Positions 15,675-24,005 of a stretch of 24,008 nucleotides of DNA are shown piece after piece. A program made the position numbers and the translations under genes. The DNA is from CAZWCX01 sp964632945 (lineage in GTDB: Bacteria; Planctomycetota; MHYJ01; WSZJ01; CAZWCX01). The stretch is taken from assembly GCA_964632945.1 (NCBI GenBank), contig CAZWCX010000111.1, positions 1-24,008 of the forward strand, written 5' to 3'. The first letter of the stretch is position 1. Each line of letters begins with the position of its first letter. The notes beneath the pieces were generated by a model. The model made no database searches and was not told the origin of the DNA. It saw only the letters and a program-made list of their open reading frames with translations.

Positions 15675-18011
15675 GTGGAAACCGCGCCCCCGTCCCCCGA
15701 TCCCGTGCCGCCCCCCGCGCCGGCGGCGACCGCCGGCCCGTCCGCCGCGGCCCAGGGGGAGCCGTCCCTGTCCTTCTGGCCGTCGCTGCGCCCCCGCCGC
15801 GTCGGAGATTGGTTGGCCGTCGCGGCCCTGGCGATGGCGCTGTTCGCGTTCGGTGCGTTCGACGTCCACACCTACGACACCGGACTCTACGTGGCAAAGG
15901 GAAGATTCACGGTCACCCACCTCGAGATCCCCACACCGGACCGGATGCTCTGTTCGGAACGGCCGACGGAGACCTCGCACACCGAGAAGTGGCTGTTCCA
16001 GCTCATCGTCGCCGGACTCGATGGACTGGGCGGGCCGTCCGCGCTCGTCTTCTACGGGATGTTCAGCATCGGGCTGACCTTTGGGTTCGTCGCGATGGCG
16101 GGTCGGGAAAAGACGGGGGGATGGGTCGTTCCCTGCGCGTGCGCGCTCCTCGGCTGCCTGGTCGGGTACGAGCGGTTCACCATGCGCCCGGAGCTGGTCA
16201 CGTTCCCGCTGGCGGCCGTATTCCTGTACGTGTACGAGCGCTTCGAGGGGCGAACCTCCCGGTGGCTGTGGCTGCTGCCCGCGTTGCAGGTCGTGTGGAC
16301 GAACAGCCACCCGCTTTTCCCCCTGGGTCCGCTGCTGGCCGGATTCTATGCGGGCGATCCCCTGCTGCGCGGGATCTGGGGGTGGTGGCGGGAAGAGCAG
16401 TGGCCCGCGGCCATCCCCCGTCCGGTCCTCCGTCAGCGCGTCGCGGTCGGTTTCGCGGTCACGGCCGCCTGCCTTGTCAACCCCCACTTCCTGCAGGGGG
16501 CGCTCTACCCGTTCCGCTTCTACCGGCATATCCAGGACCATGCCGAGGTCTTCAGCAGCCACGTCACCGAGTTTCGCGGGACCTTCGACTACGAGGTGTT
16601 TCCCACCGCGGCCACGGCCGCCTTTCAGGTCGCCCTCCTGCTGACGTTCGCGGTCCTCCTGCTCAATGCGAAGCGCACGCGGCCGCTCGATTGGGGAATG
16701 TTCCTGGTTTTCGCCTGGCTGGCGTGCGCACTGCGACGCAATCTGGGTGTGTTCGCCGTGGTCACGATCCCGCTCCTCGCCCGCAATCTCGGCATGGTGC
16801 TCGATGCCTGGGGCGAACGGTTGCGCCCGCGATTCCGGGATCTTTCCTGGCTGGCCCCGGCGGCCGGGGGCTTTCTCCTGCTGGTCGGCGCGATCTACGT
16901 GACCGTGGACCTCGCCACCAACCGCTTCTACATCGCCGAACGCGAGCCGCGCCGCTTCGGATTCGGCATCACCGACGTGTCGTATCCCATTGACGCGGTG
17001 AAGTATATCGACTCCGCCGGGCTCCACGGCCACGCCTTCACCAATTGGGATGCCGGCAGCTACCTCTTGTGGGCCGCCTATCCCAAGTCGAAACCCTACA
17101 TCAGCAGCGAAGGGGATTATTCCTATGCGCTGTTCGATGAATACCGCAAGGTGCTGGCGGGAGAAATCCCTTTCCAAACGATCGTCGCGCGCTATAATAT
17201 CCGCTATTCGTTAATCCGTTACACTATAGGAGATACGGAAAAGTTTCTGCGCGCGCTGGCCATCGATCCGCAGTGGGTGCTGACCTACGCCGACTCGGTG
17301 GCCGTGGTCTTCCTGCGCCGGGTGCCGGAGAACGAGGCGGCGATCCGTGCGGTGGAGGGGCGGGATCCGGTACGGCAGCCTGGGGGATCGGGGCAGACGG
17401 CCTATGAGCAGGCGCATCCCTGGTTCCGGCTTGGGATCCTGTACGGATTGCTCGGGCGGGCCGACGACGCGACCCGGGCGCTGCGGAAGGCCACGGAACT
17501 GTTTCCTGCCTATGCGGAGGCGCAGAACAACTACGGAGCGGACCTGGCGCTGAAGCGGGACGCCAAGGGGGCGGAAACGGCGTTTCGTGCCGCCCTGGAA
17601 GCGAACCCGAAGTATTTCACTCCCTACATGAACCTGGGGGCCCTGTTTTTCAACGAGCACAAGGACTACGCGAAGGCCGAGGAGGCGTATCGCACCGCGT
17701 TGGCCGAGACCGTTCCGCGAGGATGGTTCCGCGCCCTGGGCGGGTTCTTCCGGACGCAAGCCGCGGTAACCGTCCGCGAGTACGTGCTGTGGAATGCGCT
17801 GGGGACGGCCCTGGCGATGCAGGACCGCTATGACGATGCGGTCGATGCCTTCCAGCAGTCGCTGGAGGTTCAAGAGAACCTGGAGGCGCTCGAGAAGTTG
17901 TTTCGGATTTACCGCGACGCGCTGCGGGATGACGAGCGGGCGCAGCGCTACTACAACCGGATGAACCAGTGGGTGGCGCCCCCGGATGACTCCGGGCGCC
18001 CGGGCCGGTAA
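15675..18011 (+). CDS. GT-C-like multipass membrane protein with C-terminal TPRs
   Basis: A 778-residue protein when read from the GTG at 15675, which has AGGAA 7 bases upstream; in-frame ATGs at 15633 and 15636 overlap the promoter -10. After a Pro/Ala-rich N-terminus, about nine hydrophobic segments follow (first at about 45-63). The loop DVHTYDTGLYVAKG, then SHTEKWLFQ, RFTMRPELVTF and VVWTNSHPLFPLG, and a later NWDAGSYLLWAAYP resemble polyprenol-dependent GT-C type membrane proteins, but no assigned family is certain. The C-terminal third has TPR units (WFRLGILYGLLGRADDATRA, AYAEAQNNYGADLALKRDA, YAKAEEAYRTAL). It could transfer sugar outside the cytoplasm or organise such enzymes. It is 56 bases before the radical SAM gene with no terminator, so it probably leads the envelope operon. 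An AT-rich patch at 17190-17240 stands out. Confidence 0.72.
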   Translation: METAPPSPDPVPPPAPAATAGPSAAAQGEPSLSFWPSLRPRRVGDWLAVAALAMALFAFGAFDVHTYDTGLYVAKGRFTVTHLEIPTPDRMLCSERPTETSHTEKWLFQLIVAGLDGLGGPSALVFYGMFSIGLTFGFVAMAGREKTGGWVVPCACALLGCLVGYERFTMRPELVTFPLAAVFLYVYERFEGRTSRWLWLLPALQVVWTNSHPLFPLGPLLAGFYAGDPLLRGIWGWWREEQWPAAIPRPVLRQRVAVGFAVTAACLVNPHFLQGALYPFRFYRHIQDHAEVFSSHVTEFRGTFDYEVFPTAATAAFQVALLLTFAVLLLNAKRTRPLDWGMFLVFAWLACALRRNLGVFAVVTIPLLARNLGMVLDAWGERLRPRFRDLSWLAPAAGGFLLLVGAIYVTVDLATNRFYIAEREPRRFGFGITDVSYPIDAVKYIDSAGLHGHAFTNWDAGSYLLWAAYPKSKPYISSEGDYSYALFDEYRKVLAGEIPFQTIVARYNIRYSLIRYTIGDTEKFLRALAIDPQWVLTYADSVAVVFLRRVPENEAAIRAVEGRDPVRQPGGSGQTAYEQAHPWFRLGILYGLLGRADDATRALRKATELFPAYAEAQNNYGADLALKRDAKGAETAFRAALEANPKYFTPYMNLGALFFNEHKDYAKAEEAYRTALAETVPRGWFRALGGFFRTQAAVTVREYVLWNALGTALAMQDRYDDAVDAFQQSLEVQENLEALEKLFRIYRDALRDDERAQRYYNRMNQWVAPPDDSGRPGR

Positions 18012-18067
18012 TCGGCGGTGTTCCGCCCGCAGGGATCGCGGGGGGAAGCCTGGATGAGGAGGTCGAC

Positions 18068-19477
18068 ATGGCGACGGCGGTGCTGATCTACCCGCACGAC
18101 GCAATCGTGTACCCCAACATCGATCTGGACAAGGTGAACGTCTGCCAGAGCCCGATCGGCCTGGCGTACATCGCCGCATTCGCGCGCTCCAAGGGGCATC
18201 GCGTGGTGATGGTCGACGTGCGGATGTACGGGAACCGCTGGGAGACGGTCCTGCGCGAGACCATCCGTCGCGAGCGTCCCGACTTCGCGGGTCTCTACTG
18301 TCTGACGCCGTTCTTCAGCACCTGCTCGATGATCTCGCGCATCGTCAAGGAGGAGGCGCCCGACACCAAGATGGTTTGGGGCGGCCCCCATCCGAGCGTG
18401 CTGCCGAAGGAGACTCTCGCGGAGTGCGAGCATGTCGACCTCTGCGTGTGCGGAGAGGGCGAAATCCCGTTCGGCCTGCTGCTCGACGGGCAGCACCCGG
18501 GGTCCATTCCCGGCGTGGCGTATCGGGAGAACGGGACCATTTACCCAAACAAGGGAAAGTCCCCATCCGTGCGCGACCTCGACGCGATCCCCTGGCCGGC
18601 GTACGACCTCCTGCCCTACAAGCGCTACAGCTTCGTCATGGGCGGAACCACCCTGACGATGATCACGGGACGCGGATGTCCCTATACGTGCACGTTCTGC
18701 GCCTGCGATGCCGTCCACGTGACGGGATACCGGGTGCGCACGGTCAAGGACACCGTCGATGAGATGGAGTACTACGTCCGCCAGATGGGCGTACGTCAGT
18801 TCATCTTCGAGGACGACACCTACACGGTGAACGTCAAGCGGGCGGCGGCGGTCTCCGAAGAGATCCTGCGGCGGAAACTGCCGGTGAGCTGGTTCTGCAA
18901 TTCGCGGGTGACCGGGATCAGCCTCGACCTGTTGAAGTTGATGCGGCGATCCGGCTGCAAGCTGATCTTCTTCGGCATCGAGTCGGGCAACCAGGAGATC
19001 CTGGATGCCATCGAGAAGCGGGTGCAGATCCAGGACGTCGAGCAGACGCTGGTCAACTGCCGGATTGCGGGGATCAAGAGCTACGGGCTGTTCATCATCG
19101 GGCACCCGTACGAGAGCCGCGAGTCGGCAACGCAGACGATCGAATTCGCCAAGAAGCTGCCGCTCGACTACGCGCAGTTCTCCGTGTTGACCCCGGTGCC
19201 GGGGGCGGAGGTCTACGAGCAGGCGAAGCGCGGCGACGGTCTCAAGAGCTATGCAAAGCACTGGGATGACTACGTGTTCCACGGCATGCCGATCATCGAG
19301 ACCCCGTCGTTGAAACGGGAGGAGATCGACGAGCTGCGGCGGAAGGCGTACCGCGAGTTTTTCCTTCGGCCGAAATACTTCGCGTACAAGATTCTGAAGT
19401 ACGACATCCGCGATCTGCTCTACGATGCGCGCGCGGCCATGGGAATCGTGGGGATGATGCGCGCGGCGCACGCGTAG
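18068..19477 (+). CDS. B12-binding domain radical SAM protein
   Basis: A 469-residue protein. Residues about 25-145 form a cobalamin-binding Rossmann-like domain (SPIGLAYIAAFARSKGHRV, then VWGGPHPSVLP); the classical DxHxxG histidine motif is not visible, as in many members of this class. The radical SAM domain follows (about 190-410) with GRGCPYTCTFC providing the [4Fe-4S] ligands C204, C208 and C211, and with FGIESGNQEIL later in the barrel. The C-terminus has a helical extension. Members include methylases and ring-forming enzymes such as those acting on hopanoids, lipids and tetrapyrroles. The exact reaction cannot be read. The start has GAGGAGG just upstream. It is followed by a methyltransferase and glycosyltransferases, so modification of a lipid or sugar intermediate is a reasonable inference. 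Confidence 0.9.
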   Translation: MATAVLIYPHDAIVYPNIDLDKVNVCQSPIGLAYIAAFARSKGHRVVMVDVRMYGNRWETVLRETIRRERPDFAGLYCLTPFFSTCSMISRIVKEEAPDTKMVWGGPHPSVLPKETLAECEHVDLCVCGEGEIPFGLLLDGQHPGSIPGVAYRENGTIYPNKGKSPSVRDLDAIPWPAYDLLPYKRYSFVMGGTTLTMITGRGCPYTCTFCACDAVHVTGYRVRTVKDTVDEMEYYVRQMGVRQFIFEDDTYTVNVKRAAAVSEEILRRKLPVSWFCNSRVTGISLDLLKLMRRSGCKLIFFGIESGNQEILDAIEKRVQIQDVEQTLVNCRIAGIKSYGLFIIGHPYESRESATQTIEFAKKLPLDYAQFSVLTPVPGAEVYEQAKRGDGLKSYAKHWDDYVFHGMPIIETPSLKREEIDELRRKAYREFFLRPKYFAYKILKYDIRDLLYDARAAMGIVGMMRAAHA

Positions 19478-19585
19478 CGCCGGGCGGCGCGATGCGCGGT
19501 CGCGGAACGCGGCGAACCGGAATCCGCGTTTCCCGACCCGGCCGGGCGCGCGAGCGAACGAGCGGAATTGCTGAGGAGCAGGCGC

Positions 19586-20386
19586 ATGGCACGCGCCCTC
19601 GTCCGATGGTTCCACCGGCTGAAGGAAATCGTCTTCAGCCTGGGGCCGGCGTTCGAATTCCTCCAGCACCACATTCCGCCGGTGGACCGGCTGACGGCGT
19701 GGAAACTCGACTATCTGCGTCGCCGGATCGCCGCGTGGCGGCCGCGTCGGGTGCTCGATTTCGCCTGTTCCACGGGGCATGTCTCCCCGCTCTTCGACGA
19801 CTGCCTCTATGTGGGCGCGGACATCAACCGGAGCTATTTGCGGCATGCCGCGAAACGTCATGCGGGACGGCGCTTCCTGGCGGTGGAGGAGCGCGGGCTC
19901 CATCCGTTCCGCGAGGGCGGGTTCGACCTCATTCTCATCCTTTGCGCGCTGCATCACATCTCCGACGAGACGCTGGCGCGAGTGCTTCCGGAGTTGGGTC
20001 ACGCCCTGGCCCGCGACGGCCGGGTGCTGGTGATCGAGGGGATGGACTGGCGGGTACATGAGAACTGGCTGGTGCGCGGGATGCTGCGGCTGGACATGGG
20101 CACTCACTTCCGCACGCCGGAGGAATTGCGGGCGCTGCTCTCGCGTCATTTCGACGTGGCCGAATACCGCGAGGAGAACTCTCGCGAGGACGGACGGGGC
20201 TACCGGTTGCCCTGTTTCGTGCTGACCCGGCCCCGCCCCGAGGCGGGTGCGGCGTGCGCCGCGCCGGCGGCGCAGGTGGAAGCCTCCGCGCCGTCCGTGC
20301 GGCCGGGCGGGCTCGCGGCGGACGGCAAGGGACGGATGCCCGCACCCGTGGCGATCACGACCCCGGGAGACTCCTGCGTTGCGTGA
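19586..20386 (+). CDS. Class I SAM-dependent methyltransferase
   Basis: A 266-residue protein. Residues about 53-190 form a class I methyltransferase: motif I is VLDFACSTGHVSPLF (57-71), the acidic end of strand 2 is in GADIN (D79), and FDLILILCALHHI (113-125) is motif II with the HH typical of Methyltransf_11 members. The start ATG at 19586 is chosen because GAGGAG lies 7-8 bases upstream; a TTG at 19568 lies before that site. Residues after about 219 are a low-complexity Ala/Pro/Gly tail outside the fold. The gene lies 108 bases after the radical SAM gene and its end overlaps the probable TTG start of the next glycosyltransferase gene. It is likely to methylate an intermediate of the same pathway; the substrate is unknown. 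Confidence 0.85.
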   Translation: MARALVRWFHRLKEIVFSLGPAFEFLQHHIPPVDRLTAWKLDYLRRRIAAWRPRRVLDFACSTGHVSPLFDDCLYVGADINRSYLRHAAKRHAGRRFLAVEERGLHPFREGGFDLILILCALHHISDETLARVLPELGHALARDGRVLVIEGMDWRVHENWLVRGMLRLDMGTHFRTPEELRALLSRHFDVAEYREENSREDGRGYRLPCFVLTRPRPEAGAACAAPAAQVEASAPSVRPGGLAADGKGRMPAPVAITTPGDSCVA

Positions 20387-21368
20387 TTCGGCAGGGACGA
20401 CGGCGATCGGGGGGAACCGGGAATTGTCGGACGAAGGCGCGGCCGCCGCGGGGACGGCCGGCGGCGAGCGAGCGAACGCGGCATCGCCCGGGAACCCTGG
20501 CGGGGACGCCCCGTCGGGCGAGGAGCGATTCCGCGGCCCCGCATCCCCGGAAGCCGCGGCTGCGCCCGAAGCCTCGCCCGCCTCGGCCGTCGCGGGCGGC
20601 GCGGCGGCGGACGCCGCGCCCCCGATCGCCCCGGAATTCAGCGTGGTCATTCCGCTCTACAACGAGGAAGACAACGTCGAGCCCCTGCTGCGTGGAATCC
20701 GGGAAGCCCTCGATCCGCTCCGGCGGCCCTACGAGGTGCTGGTGATCGATGATGGTTCGACCGACCGCAGCCTGGAGCGATTGCGCGGTGAAGCGACCCG
20801 CGACCCCCGCCTCCGCGTGCTGTGCTTCGCGGCCAATCGAGGTCAGTCGGCCGCGTTCGTCGCCGGATTCGACGCGGCGCGCGGCGCGGTGGTCGTGACC
20901 ATGGATGCCGACCTCCAGAACGATCCCCGCGACATCCCCGCCTTGCTCGACCAGATCCCCGCCTACGACCTGGCGTGCGGATGGCGGATGAAGCGCCAGG
21001 ACTCGTTTCTTCGGCGGATCTCGTCGCGCGTCGCCAACCGGATCCGCAACTGGCTGAGCGAGGAGACCATTCGCGACACCGGCTGTTCCCTGAAGGCATT
21101 CAAGCGCGTCACGCTCCCCCGGATGCACCGATTCGTGGGGATGCACCGATTCTTCCCCACCCTCGTGAAGATGCAGGGATTCCGTGTCACCGAACTGCCG
21201 GTCCGGCACCATCCCCGAGTGCACGGCGCGAGCAAGTATGGGGTCCTGAATCGGGCGTTCCGCACCTTCCTGGACCTCCTGGCGGTCCGCTGGTTGAAGA
21301 AGCGGACGATCCGGTACGACGTACGGGAAGAGATCGGCGCGGTGCGCCGGGACGTGCCGAATGGCTGA
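20379..21368 (+). CDS. Family 2 glycosyltransferase, DPM/ArnC-like
   Basis: A 329-residue protein when read from the TTG at 20379 (GGGAG 9-10 bases upstream, overlapping the methyltransferase stop). This start is uncertain, since other non-ATG codons exist. Residues 1-85 are Ala/Gly/Pro-rich and look disordered. The GT-A domain starts at EFSVVIPLYNEEDN (86-99), with VIDDGSTDRS (122-131), the metal-binding DAD motif (D176-D178) in TMDADLQNDP, and RVHGASKYG (280-288), typical of dolichyl-phosphate-mannose synthase and ArnC relatives. These load a sugar on a polyprenyl phosphate at the cytoplasmic face. The C-terminal membrane helices of ArnC are absent. The gene overlaps the next one, a LAB_N protein, by 8 bases; that pairing is common and suggests the LAB_N protein provides the membrane part. 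Confidence 0.88.
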   Translation: MRDSAGTTAIGGNRELSDEGAAAAGTAGGERANAASPGNPGGDAPSGEERFRGPASPEAAAAPEASPASAVAGGAAADAAPPIAPEFSVVIPLYNEEDNVEPLLRGIREALDPLRRPYEVLVIDDGSTDRSLERLRGEATRDPRLRVLCFAANRGQSAAFVAGFDAARGAVVVTMDADLQNDPRDIPALLDQIPAYDLACGWRMKRQDSFLRRISSRVANRIRNWLSEETIRDTGCSLKAFKRVTLPRMHRFVGMHRFFPTLVKMQGFRVTELPVRHHPRVHGASKYGVLNRAFRTFLDLLAVRWLKKRTIRYDVREEIGAVRRDVPNG

Positions 21369-21810
21369 GTACATCGATCGTCTGGTCGCCAACCTCGACT
21401 TCTGGGCCGCCGTCGGGGTGCTGGGACAGATGGTCTTCGCCTCCCGCATGATCGTCCAGTGGTACGTGTCGGAAAAGCGGCGCCGGAGCACCGTTCCGGT
21501 TTCCTTCTGGTGGATCAGCATCTTCGGCAGCGTGCTGGTGCTGATATACGGGGTGAAGCACGCGCAGGTTCCCGTGATCCTGGGCCAATCGTTCGGATTC
21601 GTGGTGTACATACGGAACCTGATGTTGATTTACGGCAAGTCGGCGGATGCGCGGCTGGAAGCGGCCGGCGCCCCCGGCGCCGCCCTGGGCGGCGGGACGG
21701 CGCCGGTCCCGGAGACCGGGACGGGGGCAGCGCCGGCCGAATCGGCCATGGCCGCGCCGCGTGGGACCGGCGTGGCCGCACCCGGGTCGACCGCCTCCAG
21801 GCCGGGCTAG
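21361..21810 (+). CDS. Lipid A biosynthesis N-terminal domain (LAB_N) membrane protein
   Basis: A 149-residue protein with a LAB_N domain over about residues 8-92. The signature is visible: FASRMIVQWYVSEK (26-39), STVPVSFWWISIFGS (43-57) and the YIRNLMLIYG end (83-92). It forms about three short membrane helices. LAB_N is named from the N-terminus of some LpxB proteins but as a single domain it is usually found next to family 2 and family 39 glycosyltransferases, exactly as here. Residues after about 95 are a low-complexity Ala/Gly/Pro tail. The ATG at 21361 lies inside the end of the GT2 gene (8-base overlap), showing tight coupling. It probably helps transfer or flip the lipid-linked sugar, but the mechanism is not known from sequence. 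Confidence 0.88.
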   Translation: MAEYIDRLVANLDFWAAVGVLGQMVFASRMIVQWYVSEKRRRSTVPVSFWWISIFGSVLVLIYGVKHAQVPVILGQSFGFVVYIRNLMLIYGKSADARLEAAGAPGAALGGGTAPVPETGTGAAPAESAMAAPRGTGVAAPGSTASRPG

Positions 21811-21900
21811 CAGGGATCCCGGATTCCGAACCCCGGCACTGCCCGCCCGCTGGAATTTCCGCCGCTCCTCGACCCCAACCGCGCACCGGAAGCGACCCGG
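21811..21900. other. Short intergenic region
   Basis: A 90-base gap inside the glycosyltransferase block. Apart from the GGAAG ribosome binding site at its end (8 bases before the ATG at 21901) I see no promoter or terminator. Confidence 0.35.
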
Positions 21901-23817
21901 ATGATCGATCCGCTCTCCCCCACCCCCGTCCCGCTGGGCCGGCGCGATTTCCTCCACGCGCTGCTGTGGTTCCTGTTCGGCCTCGTCGTCTACGGGACCG
22001 GCATCGGGAGTCGCGACCTGTGGGACCCGGACGAACCGCGCTATGCGGAGGTGGCGCGCGAGATGCGCGCGGACGGCCACTGGATCGTCCCGCACGTGAA
22101 CGGGCGCGTGTACGGACACAAGCCGCCCCTGTTCTTCTGGACGATTGCCGGCTTGAGTTACGTGACGGGGGAAGTCGATTCGTGGACGGCCCGGGCCCCG
22201 AGCGTGGCGGCGGGCGCGCTCCTGCTCGCGTTCACCTGCCTGTTCGGCACCCGCCGCTTCGGGCGTCGCGCCGGCGGCCTCGCGACCGCCGTGCTGGCCA
22301 CCAACTACCTCTTCGTCTCGCTGGCCACCCACGCCAACATCGACCAGTTGCACGCGGTATGGACGACGGCGGCCCTGTTCCTCTGGTTCGAGGCGACCAG
22401 CGGCGATCATCCTCGGCACGCCCTGCGGGCCGTCGCGTGGGGACTCGCGGGGCTCGCGCTCCTCACCAAGGGCGTCGGTGTGCTGTTGATTCTCCTCGTC
22501 GCCGTGGCCGGGATGCTGGCCGGGGATAGGCCACGCAAGGTCCGCGATGGGGTGTGGATCGGCGCGGGTGTTGCGATCGCCCTGGCGGTCGCAGCCTGTT
22601 GGTACATTCCCGCACTGATCATCGGCGGCAGCGAGTACGGGAAGGAGATTGGACTCCGACAGACGGTGACTCGGGCGACGCAACCGTGGAGCCACGAACG
22701 TCCCTGGTACTACTTCTTCGTGAATTTTCCGCCGGATGTGCTCCCGTGGGCGCTGTTCCTGCCGGCGACGCTGCTCGCGACGGTGGACGGGTGGAAGGGT
22801 CCGCAGGCACGCGCGATTCGCTACCTGGCGCTCTGGTGTGCGGTGATTTTCGTCTTTTTCAGCCTCTCCGCCTCGAAGCGTCACATCTACCTCCTCCCCC
22901 TGTGTCCCGCCTGGGCGTTGTTGACGGGGGTGGCGCTGGCCGGAGCGACGCGTTCCGGGGCCGGCGGCGGGTCGTGGCCGAGCTTCGCGGCCGGCGCCGA
23001 GGCGGTCCGCCGGGCCGTGGCCCGGGTCGGCGGGGGCCGGAACGGAGATCCCGGGGAGAAGGGCCCGCTGTCGCCGCTCGCGTCGGATGCGCCGGGGGAT
23101 TCCGCGAGATCGGGCGCCTTCGCTCGAGCCACGACGGCGCTCGGCCGCGCCCTTTCGATCGCGTTGTCCTTCTCCCCGCGCGCGGCGGCCGCGACTACGG
23201 CGGCGGTCGTCGGGTTGCTCGGGCTTGCGGCGATCTCGGGTCCCTGGTGGGCGGAATCGGTCCTCTCCCGTGTCATCGAGGCGCAAGACGTGTCCGCGGC
23301 CGCCGCTTCGCTGATCCAGCCGGGTGCCTGGCTCGGACCGGTCCTGCTCGCCGCCGCCCTCGTCATGGCGTGGGCGGCCCGTTCCCGCGGACCCGTTCCA
23401 TTTGCCGCCGCCGTGGCGGCCCTGACCGCGGTCATTCTTCCCTTCGCCCAGACGATCCTGCTGCCGCGCCTCGATTCCGTACGCTCGGCGCGACCGTTCT
23501 GCGCGATGCTTGCGCGCCTGGTCCCGGCGGACGCCGAAGTGGCCAGCTACGGATTCTTCGAAGAGGAAGTCGTCTTCTACTCGGGACGGTACTTTCACGA
23601 ACTCGTTTTCGAGCCGGCGAACGACGACGAGAAGCGTCGGAAGCACGAGCTTCAATTCGAGCTTCTGCGTCGATTCCTCGACCGGGACGGAGCGGGCCAC
23701 GTCATCCTGCGCGAGAAGGATTGGAACCGGGTCCGGCAGGCAGGCGCCCGCGTGGAGGAATTGGCGCGGGGCCGAATGGGCGGTAACCTCGTGATCGTGG
23801 CGCGTGAGACCCCGTAG
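21901..23817 (+). CDS. ArnT-like family 39 glycosyltransferase
   Basis: A 638-residue integral membrane protein of the GT39/ArnT (PMT-like) type. The first periplasmic loop after the first membrane helix has RDLWDPDEPRYAEVAREM (38-55), containing the catalytic acidic residues of the family, and HKPPLFFW (73-80). LLTKG and SLSASKRHIYLLPLCP follow in later segments. About ten or more membrane helices are predicted by eye. A low-complexity stretch of roughly 60 residues (about 355-415) interrupts the region before the last helices. The C-terminus (about 530-638) is soluble and outside the membrane. ArnT-type enzymes take a sugar from undecaprenyl phosphate and add it to lipid A or another acceptor. 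With the GT2 and LAB_N genes just before it, it completes a carrier-loading and transfer set. The acceptor is unknown. Confidence 0.9.
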   Translation: MIDPLSPTPVPLGRRDFLHALLWFLFGLVVYGTGIGSRDLWDPDEPRYAEVAREMRADGHWIVPHVNGRVYGHKPPLFFWTIAGLSYVTGEVDSWTARAPSVAAGALLLAFTCLFGTRRFGRRAGGLATAVLATNYLFVSLATHANIDQLHAVWTTAALFLWFEATSGDHPRHALRAVAWGLAGLALLTKGVGVLLILLVAVAGMLAGDRPRKVRDGVWIGAGVAIALAVAACWYIPALIIGGSEYGKEIGLRQTVTRATQPWSHERPWYYFFVNFPPDVLPWALFLPATLLATVDGWKGPQARAIRYLALWCAVIFVFFSLSASKRHIYLLPLCPAWALLTGVALAGATRSGAGGGSWPSFAAGAEAVRRAVARVGGGRNGDPGEKGPLSPLASDAPGDSARSGAFARATTALGRALSIALSFSPRAAAATTAAVVGLLGLAAISGPWWAESVLSRVIEAQDVSAAAASLIQPGAWLGPVLLAAALVMAWAARSRGPVPFAAAVAALTAVILPFAQTILLPRLDSVRSARPFCAMLARLVPADAEVASYGFFEEEVVFYSGRYFHELVFEPANDDEKRRKHELQFELLRRFLDRDGAGHVILREKDWNRVRQAGARVEELARGRMGGNLVIVARETP

Positions 23818-23951
23818 CGCGGATGGTTCCGAAGCGGCTTCGCCGTTCGCGAACCCGTCGGCTCCGTCCGGCCTGACGGCCCGGGCCGAGACGGGTGGTC
23901 GCGCCCGGCGGGCGAATCCCTCCGGAGGCCGACGTGGCGTCACGATCCGTT
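23818..23951. other. Intergenic sequence after the glycosyltransferase block
   Basis: No gene recognised. It contains short inverted elements such as CGAAGCGGCTTCG near 23829-23841 and GTTCGCGAAC near 23846-23855, without a T-run. An open minus-strand frame through here is antisense to the ArnT-like gene and is not taken as a gene. Confidence 0.35.
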
Positions 23952-24005
23952 CGGGCTAGCCCGGATTATTCATGAAGCCGCGCCAGCGGCTTCGTGAAAA
24001 ATCCG
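23952..24005. repeat. Palindromic element: CGGGCTAGCCCG plus long imperfect hairpin
   Basis: A perfect 12-base palindrome CGGGCTAGCCCG (23952-23963) joins a long hairpin: the arms 23963-23981 (GGATTATTCATGAAGCCGC) and 23986-24004 pair at 17 Watson-Crick positions, one G-T wobble and one mismatch, with loop GCCA. It is more AT-rich than the surroundings. It could be a REP/MITE-like repeat, the end of a mobile element cut by the window edge, or a transcription-ending structure. There is no T-run after the plus-strand stem. Confidence 0.7.

Noticed and set aside
17951..20650. Long minus-strand open frame opposite the radical SAM and methyltransferase genes
   Set aside because: It overlaps two genes with clear catalytic motifs on the plus strand and shows no motif of its own.
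21187..23943. Long minus-strand open frame opposite LAB_N and the ArnT-like gene
   Set aside because: Composition is typical of a GC shadow and the plus-strand genes have clear family motifs.
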